A stretch of 26,845 nt of DNA from Sphaeroforma sirkka (taxonomy: Eukaryota > Opisthokonta > Ichthyosporea > Ichthyophonida), in contig LUCW03001097.1 of NCBI GenBank assembly GCA_001586965.3, positions 7,501-34,345 of the forward strand. Direction: 5' to 3'. A program made the position numbers and the translations under genes. This document shows positions 1-9,330 of the stretch, piece by piece (the stretch's first letter is position 1; each line of letters begins with the position of its first letter). Below the pieces are notes generated by a model, which was not told the DNA's origin, did no database searches, and saw only the letters and a program-made list of their open reading frames with translations.

Positions 1-48
1 TACGAGCCCCCCCCCCCACCGTGCATTGAACCGGTATCAGACAACAGC

Positions 49-1056
49 ATGATTCGAAACGTCGCCGAACTCATCCAGCCCCACAAGCCCGGAGTCTCCA
101 TCTCCTCAACCATGCGCAGTATCTCCCTGCCCCTCCCCTTTTCCCACGATACAGGCGTCGTGCTACCAACCATGAGTCTCGTGTACAACGGCATTAAGCT
201 CGCCTTTACTTTTCTCTCCGCCCATGGAACGACTTCCTCGTCGTCGACAACATTACAGACGCCTCTGCTAGCCGTCCTGCCACCGTATGCGACCTCGTAT
301 CAGAACACACCTTCAAAACCTGCAACATAATGGACCCCCAACGCCATTCTCCAGAACGGCGAGTGCAAGTGCTTAGGCTAAAATGCCGCGATATACTCAT
401 TGAAGAGGTCCAGTACATGCCCGCCCAGGTCTTTTTCACCCCAGAATAAACCAAAAAGAAAACCCTAAAACCCCAAAGAATCCCCTCACTTTGACCTCCG
501 CTTCTGCCTACCCCGTCAAGCTCATGTGGGGTGTCCGCAACCGCACAATCGCCTCCGAGTGGCCCAACTACACCACCGGTGTCTCCATCATCATGCAGGG
601 CGCCCACGAGAGCTTCGAGGTCCCGAACCTTTTACTCCCCCGGCGCCGTCGACGCAATCGTCACCACCGGTCTTGTCTACGACAATACCCTTCGGCTCGG
701 CGACATACCCTTAGAGATAATATTATTTATTATAATTTGGATAAAGTCTTATATACCCTTAGAGTACTACCCCCTCATCCAACCCGTGCACCACGCCCCA
801 TGTATCTCGCAGGAAACGGGTATCCACCTCGACGCGTACGCCCTCTATATCGCCTAAGTCGACCCCACCCTATCCAAACACTTTAGTAGTCTCAGTCTCG
901 CCAACGTCACCTTCTGTCCTAAGGCCTCCGAAATGGCCTTCCTCGGAAGCATCGGCTCAGGGCCGCCTGGCTGTGGTTTCACCCAGAGGTACGAGATGCT
1001 GATCTATGCCGTGAACCATAATCTTGTCAGGATTGCCAATGGAAAAATAAAATAAA
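49..1056 (+). pseudogene. Endogenous giant-virus major capsid protein fossil (Nucleocytoviricota)
   Basis: Plus-strand translations across this stretch carry, in the family's order, several blocks typical of the double-jelly-roll major capsid protein of nucleocytoplasmic large DNA viruses. They are an N-terminal LPLPFSHDTGVVLP block, ILIEEVQYMP, a YPVKLMWGV block, IQPVHHAPCISQETGIHLDAYAL (seen as the QP..HH...TGI...AL pattern) and a C-terminal AVNHNLVRIANG block. These correspond to the families' (I/L)PLPF, LIEQVQ, HPVKELIW, QPYQHH..STGI..YSFAL and NHN(I/L)(L/V)RI patterns, recalled rather than searched. The protein builds the icosahedral virion shell. The copy is broken in at least several places and is a fossil. 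It also holds a short foreign insertion (717-752). Strong block conservation suggests a moderately old rather than ancient integration. The virus family cannot be set by eye. Confidence 0.8.
705..764 (-). repeat. Tiny insertion with 12-bp target-site duplication inside the capsid fossil
   Basis: The 12-mer ATACCCTTAGAG occurs at 705-716 and again at 753-764, bracketing 36 very AT-rich bases. On either side the capsid pattern resumes, so this is an insertion that duplicated its target. The stretch GATAATATTATTTATT (716-731) recurs exactly at 3230-3245, where the LINE ends. On the minus strand both read as an AATAAATAATATTATC tail. I infer an extremely 5'-truncated LINE-type insertion, a 3' tail only. 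A small unrelated MITE is the alternative. Confidence 0.55.
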
Positions 1057-1560
1057 ACTATATACATCGACATATTTACATGAAGCGTGCAATTTCGACG
1101 AGGGACTTGAAGCGCCCGCCCTTGATCAACACGCCCACAATCTAAAAGTGGCGAAAGTACTCGGCTATATCCACCAGCCTGTTGTATATGTAGACATTAA
1201 ACTTAATCCAAATCGAAACTGAGCCAGGAGTTTCGGCTTGAGCGCCATTTACCTGGCTGAGTGGCAAACAATCCCTCTTAAGCTGACTAAGCGGGCACAA
1301 TTGCTACCTAAGTCCGATATGGGGGGCCGGTTTGTTGAGCTTAGTCACCAGCGGCTGACAGGGTCGGCAATTGGCAAAATTACGGACCGGATCGACGAGG
1401 CGGGGAATTGTCAAGGATAACGCAGAAAAAATATGGCCATGGTGACCCGACAACAGGTCGACGCGGGAATGAAGATTTTTGACGAGCTGCTGCTTCGCTA
1501 ACTTTTATTTATTTCAAGAACAGAAATGGCTTGAGACGGACGAGAACAGATCCACACACA
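1057..1560. other. Unrecognised decayed segment of the viral island
   Basis: No complete gene. On the minus strand about 1080-1200 gives a short run including IYNRLVDIAEYFRHF followed by VGVLIKGGRFKSLVEIARFM. On the plus strand 1238-1420 is open for 60 codons. Neither is recognised. GC content and CpG frequency resemble the flanking capsid and channel fossils, so the segment is probably part of the same viral insertion. That assignment is inference from position only. Confidence 0.35.
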
Positions 1561-1563
1561 AAA

Positions 1564-1790
1564 AAATGCTGTTCCTCTCACCATTTGTGATAATCTTTTT
1601 CGGGGCAATATATCAATATATGCATATATGGACAAGGACGACTTTGGGTTCTCGGCCAACATTGACGCGTGATACTTTTCGACTACCATCAAGAGCACCG
1701 TTGGGTTCGGCGACTTTTTGCCCAAGACCAATTTTGCAATGATTGTAGTGATGATTAACCATGCCATCACCCGAATTGACTCAGCGCATA
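1564..1790 (+). pseudogene. Endogenous viral potassium-channel fossil (Kcv-type)
   Basis: Translations of this stretch show a hydrophobic segment (FLSPFVIIFFGAIY), then a pore-loop signature STVGFGDFLPKT, then a second hydrophobic stretch (NFAMIVVMINHAIT). TVGFGD is the K+ selectivity filter. The surrounding STVGFGD(I/F)LPKT is very close to what I recall of the miniature two-helix channel Kcv of chloroviruses, which sits in the virion membrane and depolarises the host at entry. Size and two-helix layout agree with a viral mini-channel rather than a host voltage-gated channel. The copy is broken, with roughly two or more breaks. It lies about 500 bases from the capsid fossil on the same strand, as expected for one viral island. 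Confidence 0.7.
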
Positions 1791-2054
1791 TCTTCCATTG
1801 TCGACTCACTTGGCCAAAGCTTCAAACGGGAATATACTGACCACTTCTTCCCATCAATCTTTCCTGAACCACTACAGCGACTATGAGAGCCACACCATAT
1901 GTTCATACATTGTAGCATACATACTTGTCATTTTTGAAATAAATAATATCATCCCTATGCTCGAGATCGTTTCACTGCTATTTGGAACCATGAGTGTTCT
2001 AGGACGCGTGTTTGAGAACACGCACAATTCCGTGTCCACACCACTATCATCACA
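1791..2054. other. Segment with no supported gene
   Basis: A plus-strand open stretch of 129 codons (1798-2187) crosses this region, including a hydrophobic run CSYIVAYILVIFEI, but it has no recognisable family signature. It is probably part of the viral island. Nothing else is seen. Confidence 0.3.
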
Positions 2055-3205
2055 TCACTTCGGCGGTAAAAAAAAGACCAAGAAGGTGTTCAAAAATGGT
2101 CGGATCGTGTCGGAAACTGGGATGGTGAGAGGGCGACGACATAGCACCGCGTGCACGAGCAACCTACATGTATACATATACACATAAATATATGACCACA
2201 AAAAACACAAGTTGGACGGAACAATGTGCGGCATTGGCACTTTTTGGGTGGAGTCAAGAGGGCATCGTAGTTATACGCGTATATGTTACCCAACAATCGT
2301 GCTCATTGTTTTTCCGGTGTAATCGGACTGGAATCGTCGATACTGTCCCGTGCGAATCTCGGAATTCGCATCGGCCTTTGTCCACGAGTCATTTAGTTCT
2401 TTTCACCCAATATGGGACCCGTACTCGCGTCTGCGATCCGGAATTTCATGTACTCGTCTTTTTCGTGAAAGTAGATCACGATACTGACCTGTACCCACTT
2501 GTCACAAACCTTTGCCAACTCGACGAGTAGAATATCGTCTTTGAACGGCTGGTCTGGCCGTATACCAGCCAACATAGTTAGGGTCGTGTGACGCATTTCC
2601 AGCGACATTGCTGGCGACCGGTCGCCAGATTTCCTTATTTTTATTCTCACAGGACAGAACAATTTCTTCTCGGAGCTCCGAGTGTTGTTGGGGTTCTTAA
2701 GGTTTGTACGTGCGCGTGTCACCGTACGCCGCCCGCATCATTTTCGTCTCCACGTCCTCCGTCCACCACGTGATTTAGTTTTCATTGCGCACATCACTGG
2801 GATCAGAGGGGTCTTCACAGCCGTCGCGGTCCGCTGCGTGTATGTCGTTGCGGAGAACGTTACCATAATTTGCGTCTTTGACATCGTCCAGTGCTTGGTG
2901 GACTTGTGGCCGGTCTCGCACTTGTCTTGGGCCATAACTTTAATCTTCTACTTGTCAAACGTCGCAAACGCGTCTTCTCCTCATTTGATGACGTACTCGG
3001 CTATTTTATCACACGTGTGAAACGTATTATGTCTGCATCACGGTATTGACGGCATTATCATAGGTCGGGTCTTCGCTCTGCTGGTTCGCAAACACGTACT
3101 GTATGTACATTGTATTTTTTGACCCGTTCAGGGAGCGTGTTTTCCCAAACAGCTTCTTAATATTGTTCGGGAACTTGCCGCCGCTCAGCCTCGTCATGTT
3201 CCGCT
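2055..3205 (-). pseudogene. Unidentified broken minus-strand coding region of the viral island
   Basis: On the minus strand a plausible start (about 3202) gives MTRLSGGKFPNNIKKLFGK. Further pieces continue toward 2393, the best being a 109-codon open frame at 2393-2722 with ILLVELAKVCDKWVQVSIVI and HEKDEYMKF. Composition is balanced and CpG-bearing, unlike the AT-rich host introns. I do not recognise the family. The pieces look like one gene that has been broken in several places. A structural or accessory viral gene is plausible from position next to capsid and channel fossils, but the function is unknown. The last 300 bases (2055-2390) are less convincing as coding. Confidence 0.4.
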
Positions 3206-3230
3206 CTGCAAATTTCAGTTTCGTATAGGG

Positions 3231-5165
3231 ATAATATTATTTATTTCAAAACATGTGCCGCACCAGATCACGGATGAATTCGGTATGTGTTGGTTAACCT
3301 GGATCGGAAGGAACCAACAAGCGCGATGATTTGGTTTGAACCGAAATTTGGAAGTAGTACTTCAACAGCGTGAATAGCCGGGGCATGGGGAACATCTGTT
3401 GATGTGTCAGGGACGGGTGAGGGTACGGTGGTTCTTCAACATGCTGGAGAAAAATTCCAAGGTGTTCGTGGAGGGTCCAGATACCGTGGAAGTCGTGGCA
3501 CTCCTGTAATTGCTGAAGGAGGTCAGGGCCAATGGGCGGCAGTTTCGGGCCTACCAGGATGCGTCGAATCAGTTGTTGGATGCAGGTAAAGTGGCTGGTA
3601 GTGAACTTGTGGCTACCGGGGCAGACAGGGCAGAGACAGCCGTCGGTGCGGTAGTCGAGCAATGTGAACATGTGCGTATTCGTTACAATCATGGCACAGA
3701 GCCGGATTGGTGTAGACTCGAAGAAGCGATTGAAACTGTCGTGTCTGACTGTGTCTCGGTTTTAGGTTGGCGGTTTACCCATAACCAGTTGGTAGTAGTA
3801 TTGGCGCCGGGCCATTGCCGCGATTTCCTTGTTGGACCAACGTTTTGTTGGGTTCTTCCTGATGTTATCACAGAGTTGGCGAAGGGCTACATGGTTGGGT
3901 GTGCGCCCGTCCGTGGTTTTGTGTACAATTTTCAGGTGAGCATAGATACTGTACGGGAAGCGCAGTGATGGTTTGTCGTGGGCCCAGGCGGGTTGCGTCA
4001 GAAGGGTAAGTGGATTTGTGCTGGCCATTGAGTCGAGTTGTATTCCCAGGCAACCTCCGAGGTAGTCCGCAAATAGTCGCGCGGGGAGCAGGCCGCAAAA
4101 GTGGAGTAAGTTTGTTTGATGTTTGGGAAACCGAGGGTATTTAGTGCCCGTGATGATGGCTACTGCTTGGATGAGTGCTGAGTTAAAGCGCTCGAACAGG
4201 GGGTCCAACGCATCCTTCCATATAGGCGGAGCCCAGGCAATAATGTTCAGCCCATATGTAGCCGTGGATAGGATGAATGTTTTAAACATCACCAGTCGGT
4301 TGTGGGGGTGTCGCCAGCTAAAGCCATGAAATGCAACCAGGAATTCCATATGTCTGGCGAAGTTGATTCCTGGTATTTCGTGAGAGAGTGGGAACCCCGG
4401 ATATTTGAAGTGTTTCGGTTCGGCATGTGTGGGCGCCATCTTCAGGGAGAGGTAACGTGTGTTCCAAGATGCGTCTGCAAGCGTCGGCGTGATAAGCTCA
4501 CCATTTATACGGAGGGTTGGCGCCGCATGTTGCAAGTCGGTAGATCGTACTCGGGGTTTAATGACATCCTGTTCGAGGCCAGATTTGCGTCCCCACGCAT
4601 CAATGTCATCTAAGAAGGGTTGGAGCGAAACCAATCGAGGGGCTTGGATCCGTGTGTCATCGACAAATAAATAAGAGCGGAGGAGCTTGGGCCGAAATTG
4701 TGCTAGCGTGACAGCTAAGGAATCCATATAGATAATAAAGAGCTGGGGGCCGACGATTGAGCCTTGTAGGATGCCATTCGTGAGGGACCCTCTCAAACAG
4801 CGCGCGGAGGCAGTTGACCCAGTTTTTGGGCATTCCACCGTGGCGCAGAAGTACCCATAGACGTGTGAGAGCGACCTTGTCGTATGCCTTGGTTATGTCC
4901 AGACAGACGTCGTTCCACTCCTCTTCTGACTGTGTCTCAGATTCCATGGCGGCAAGTGCTTGGGTATGACAGGAGTACCGTGATTTGAAGCCAGCTTGGG
5001 TAGCATGGGTAGCAGAGCCGGGGTGGCTCGTAATCAGATTAAGAAAGTACTTTTCAAAGATGCGTCTGACTATTTGCGTAAGCGTGATGGGGCGGAAGTC
5101 GGCGGGGAGGTGATATCTGCATCGGCTTTCGTTGGGTGCGCTGTCAGGAGGCTGCAGTCAGGGCT
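3231..5165 (-). mobile_element. 5'-truncated non-LTR retrotransposon (LINE)
   Basis: A minus-strand element carries an ORF2-like reverse transcriptase followed by a CCHC knuckle, a short 3' UTR and an AT-rich tail reading GAAATAAATAATATTAT (3231-3247). Only the reverse transcriptase and C-terminal parts remain. No apurinic endonuclease domain or ORF1 is seen, so it is truncated at the 5' side, which lies near 5165. The boundary is the point where RT similarity stops and is uncertain by about 100 bases. No clear target-site duplication was found. The element interrupts the probable viral island. The clade is undetermined; RT plus terminal CCHC would fit CR1, Jockey or I-like lineages. Confidence 0.8.
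3294..5110 (-). pseudogene. LINE ORF2 remnant: reverse transcriptase plus CCHC knuckle
   Basis: In order on the minus strand are ADFRPITLTQIVRRIFEKYF (RT motif 1), QAGFKSRYSCHTQALAA (motif 2 region), CLDITKAYDKV (motif A with the first catalytic Asp), NGILQGSIVGPQLFIIYMDSL (motif B), YLFVDDT (motif C, a variant of the FADD box with both Asp kept), then thumb and connection segments with TATYGLNIIAWAPP. After an in-frame TAA at 3762-3764 the same frame continues with CLCPVCPGSHKFTTSHFTC, a C-x2-C...H...C knuckle, and ends at 3294. Around 4790-4800 the frame changes and the spacing before motif B looks about 15 residues short. With these two lesions it is probably inactive. The protein would copy its RNA into the genome by target-primed reverse transcription. 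Confidence 0.8.
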
Positions 5166-6045
5166 GCAGGGAAGGTACCCGTATGCATCCTGTTTATCAC
5201 TACCGTTGGCGATCAATGAATGTGGCAGACCGCTCAGCGCACCATCAATACTGAACGAAAACGTCAGACACTTGAACAAACCGGTCAAGTGGTTCGCAAA
5301 CTTGGCCAGGTACTCTTCTGAAAACCCTAAGACCGATGTTAAAACAGCCGAGGTTGTGCGTGCTTGTGCTGTACGCCGACACAAGCGTGTCCAAGAACTA
5401 GTCATTGGTGCACTTATTATCAAACAGTTTACAGTTAGCGAGGCACTTAAGTGCATGTGTAATAATGGCAAGTACATGCCTACATTCCAATTTGTGTAGA
5501 CTTGATAGCAAATACGTTGCGATAGGTATTGATACGGACGCGGACAACAACGACGTGTCTGTACTGAGCCTTAATGTGAACGTGGAGGATTTGTGTGCAA
5601 ACATGTACTTGAGTGCGGGAGTGGATTGAGGCGGGCAACATTGACGCGGAGACTGATAGCGTGAGTGTGCGCGTGTTCTGTAAGACTGCCAACGAGTGCA
5701 TCGATACACTGCGTGCAGCTGATTGATATGTACGTTGCATACATTGAACCACTGGCGAATGATGCGATTGTACCCACAGCGGGTTCTAAACTTCTCACAT
5801 GCACAACACGCAACGATCCCGTACCAGCGCAAATTCGGACGAAAATATACGCACCAGTGTTCGACGGTCTAGTGGAGCAAAACTCAGATGTTCAAAATCA
5901 ACCCACGTACCTGATTCGGATACGGAGACACAGGGTTCAGAAGTGGTGGCGACTGCAAGTCGGGAGAAGGCGATACTGTCCACGGGACTCGCCGAAGTGA
6001 GTCTAGAGGCGTTGCTACGTGTTCACCCTTGCCGGATGTAAGACT
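5166..6045 (+). pseudogene. Unrecognised plus-strand coding remnant, two repeat-like blocks
   Basis: To the right of the LINE, plus-strand open stretches run from about 5166 to 5499 (with VKWFANLARYSSENPKTDV and ACAVRRHKRVQELVIGALII), then 5500-5629 in another frame, then further pieces to 6041. Two successive blocks look related: DTDADNNDVSVLSLNVNVEDL, then NIDAETDSVSVRVFCKTANECI. I do not recognise the family. GC content is higher than in the satellite that follows. It may be the right half of the viral island cut by the LINE, or a decayed host gene. The plus-strand coding signal inside 4996-5165 is a shadow of the LINE. Confidence 0.35.
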
Positions 6046-6103
6046 CGAGACGAATACAACTCCAGTTCTTTCTATTGCTGCCGAAAAAACTTGCACTTCA
6101 TAT

Positions 6104-6424
6104 AAATTACATGGCTTATCACAAACATATCATGGGCGTAAAATAAACACGAGAATTCGAATAGAGATGTATGGCATACTACAACATATCAGCGGCGTAT
6201 AATAAACATGATTATTATAATAGAGATATTTGTCGTATCACTAACGTATCAGGTGCGTATGATCAACACGATTATTATAATAGAGATGTTTGTCTTATCA
6301 GTAACTTATCATAGGCGTATAATAAGTACAATTATTCTAATAGGGAAATTTGTCTTATCACTAGCATAGTATGGGCGTATAATATGCACGATTATTATAA
6401 TAGAGATGTTTGTTTTGTCACAAA
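6104..6424 (+). repeat. AT-rich ~60-bp satellite array, left part
   Basis: About five tandem units of roughly 60 bp share the landmarks ATCATGGGCGTATAATAA, CACGATTATTATAATAGAGA and TTTGTCTTATCACTAACATA. The first unit begins at the edge of the unrelated segment. Units differ by point changes and one- or two-base indels. This is the same array as 6906-9330, split by the insertion at 6425-6905. No function is evident. Confidence 0.9.
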
Positions 6425-6905
6425 TGAGAGACTACAGGTCCCTGGCCAGATTTCACAGCAAGAAACCATCTTTGATTTACGAAAGTTATCAGTGTCAGCT
6501 CACTCCCGAGAGCGATCAAGTTGCTCAAATTACTAAGAGATGAGTTATCACTTAACCGACTTCCGAGAGCAGATTAAGTCTCTCAACTGATTCCTGACAG
6601 TAGATTAAGCCTGTCAACCGCAACATTCTAATAATAGCTGCGGTTCTATGTGAGTCACAACCTGTGCGTAAAGGCATTATGTGATCAACGTGAGATTTAG
6701 TTGCAGAGAAGTTGAAATAGAAAGCATCGAAGTGTTAAAGTGTTCCTCATAAGGTTTCTCATACTGACCATATGAGGTTTTACCCTGGCCAGCCCAAGCG
6801 GCTGAACACTAGCACAAACACCTTAGGTATAAAACCAAAGGTGAGGTCAGAAATAAATATATACATTTACACTTTATTTAAAGTCTACTACATTGTACTT
6901 TAATA
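6425..6905. mobile_element. Solo-LTR-like insertion in the satellite, 5-bp TSD
   Basis: A 481-bp non-repeat block interrupts the satellite. ACAAA precedes it (6420-6424) and follows it (6906-6910). Removing the block and one ACAAA restores a normal satellite unit (GTCACAAACATATCA), so this is an insertion with a 5-bp target-site duplication. It begins TGAGAG, contains TATAAAA (6828-6834) and, about 20 bases later, AATAAA (6853-6858). This order is typical of a long terminal repeat (promoter, then polyadenylation signal). It ends in TAATA rather than the usual CA, and no internal region is present. Most likely it is a solo LTR left by recombination, of undetermined Ty1/copia or Ty3 kin. A non-autonomous DNA element is the alternative. 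Confidence 0.6.
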
Positions 6906-9330
6906 ACAAACATATCACGGGCGTATAATGAGCACGATTATTATATTAGAGATGTTTGTCTCATCACTATCACATCATATGCGTACAATATAAACGATAA
7001 TCATAAAATAGAGATGTTTGTCTTATCTCTAACATATTATGGGCATATAATAAGCACGATTATTATAATACAGATGTTTGTCTTATCACTATCATATCAT
7101 GGGCGTATAATAAGCACGATTAATATAATAGAAATGTTTGTCTTGTCACTAACATATGATGGGCACATAATGAGCAAGATTATTATAATAGAGATGCGTT
7201 TCTCATCACTATCATATCAGGGTGTATAATGAGCACGATTATTGTACAATAGATAAAATATAGATGTTTGTTTTATCACTATCATATCATGGGCGTATAA
7301 TAAGCACGAATATTATAAAATAGAAATGTTTTTCTTATCACTATCATATTATGGGCATATAATAAGCACGATTATTATAAAATAGATATATTTCTCTTAT
7401 CACTTAACATATCATGGGCGCATATTCAACACGATTATTATAATAGAGATGTTTGTTTCATTACTACCATATCATGGGCGTATAATAAGCACGGTTATTA
7501 TAGAATAGAGATTTTTGTCTTGTCACTAACATATCATGAATTTATAATCAACACGATTATCAAAATAGAGATGTTTGTCTCACTACTATCATATCAGGGG
7601 CGCACAATAAGCACGATCATTATGAAATAGAGATTTTTGTCTTGTCACTAACATATCATGGGCGTATAATCAACACGAAAACTATATTAGAGATGTTTTT
7701 CTCATCACTATCATATCATGGGCGTATAACAAGCACGATTATTATGATGGAGAGATATTTGTCGTATCATTAATATATTAAGGGCGTATAGTCAACACGA
7801 TTATTATAATAGATATGTTTGTCTTATCGCTAATATATTATGAGGGTATATTAAGCATGATTGAGATATGTATGGCTTATCACAAGCATATCATTGGAAT
7901 ATCATCAATATATTAGGGGCGTATAGTCAACACGATTATTATATTAGAGATGTTTGTCCTATCACTAATATATCATGGGCGTATAATAAGCATGAATATT
8001 ATAATAGAAATGTTTGTCTTGTCACTAATATAACATGGGCGTATAATAAGCACGACTATTATAATAGAGATATTAATCGTATATCTAACATATCAGGGGC
8101 GTATAATCAACACGTTTACTATAATAGATATGTTTATCTTAGTACTAACATAGTTTGGGCGTACAATAAACACAATCATTTGAAGAGAGATATATGGATT
8201 CTCACGTATATATCATGGGCTTACAATAAACACGATCATTTGAAGAGAGATGTATGGCTCACCACAAATATATCATGGGCCTATAATAAACATGAGAATT
8301 CGAAAAGAGATGTATGACATATCACAACATATCAGGGCGTATACTACACTCAATAAATCGAGGAGAGATGTTTGTCTCATCACTATCATATCATGGGCGT
8401 ATAACAGGCACGATTATCATAATAGAGATGTTTGTCTTATCAGAAACATATCATGGGCATATTCTGAGCAAGATTATTATAATATATATGTTTTTCTAAT
8501 CACTAGCATATCATGGGCGTATAATAAGCACGATTTTTACAATAGAGATGTTTTTCTCATCTTTATCATATCAGGGGCGTATAGTCAACACGATTTTATA
8601 TAATAGAGATGTTTTTCTCATCACAATCATATCATGGGTGTATAATAAGCACGATTATTATACAATAGATAAAATATAGATGTTTGTTTTATTACTAACA
8701 TATCGTGGGCGTATAATCAACTACGATTATTATAATGCGTATAGTCAACACGATTTTTATAATAGAGATGTTTTTCTCATCACAATCATATCATGGGTGT
8801 ATAATAAGCACGATTATTATACAATAGATAAAATATAGATGTTCGTTTTATTACTAACATATCGTGGGCGTATAATCAACTACGACTATTATAATTGTGA
8901 TGTTTTTCTCATCACTATCATATCAGGGGCGTAGAATAAGCAAGATTATTATAATGGATATGTTTTTCTCATCACTATCATATTATGGGTTTATAATAAG
9001 CACACGATTATGATACAATATATCAAATATAGATGTTTGTCTTATCACTAACATATCATGGGCGTATATTTCAACACGATTATCACAATAGATATGTGTT
9101 TCTCATCACTATCATATCAGGGGCGTATAATAAGCACCATTATTATAAAATAGTGATGTTTCTCTTATCAGTAACATATCATGGGCGTATACTGAGCACG
9201 ATTACTATATTATAGATGTTTGTCTTATTACTGACACATCATGGGCATATAATAAGCACGATCATTCGTAGAGATATATGGCATATCACAACATATCATG
9301 CGCGAGTATTTAACACGATCATTAAGGTAA
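6906..9330 (+). repeat. AT-rich ~60-bp satellite array, main part
   Basis: About 40 tandem units of 58-62 bp continue the array. Two unit flavours are interspersed: one with GTATAATAAGCACGATTAT and one with GTATAATCAACACGATTAT. A second variable site is CACTAACAT versus CACTATCAT, and a third is ATCATGGG versus ATCAGGGG. Some units carry an extra ACAATAGATAAAATATAGATG segment (near 7246, 8660, 8820 and 9017). Variant units with GAATTCGAA occur near the left edge (6152) and at 8290. Long open frames through the array arise because the unit length is about a multiple of three and should not be read as genes. Confidence 0.92.
8577..8895 (+). repeat. Recent ~160-bp higher-order duplication within the satellite
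   Basis: 8577-8736 and 8737-8895 are almost identical over about 160 bp, far closer to each other than neighbouring 60-bp units are. Each copy contains a CACAATCATATCATGGG unit, the extended ACAATAGATAAAATATAGATG unit and a GGGCGTATAATCAACTACGA unit. The junction lies at GCGTATAGTCAACACG. This points to recent unequal exchange or slippage of a multi-unit block. Confidence 0.85.

Noticed and set aside
7014-9215. Open frames such as 7868-8317 with repeated YHGRI or WAYNKH patterns, possibly a repeat protein
   Set aside because: The frames change register with each indel in the satellite and appear only because the unit length is near a multiple of three.
6104-9330. CRISPR-like array
   Set aside because: Units are contiguous and similar throughout with no unique spacers, and the genome is eukaryotic.
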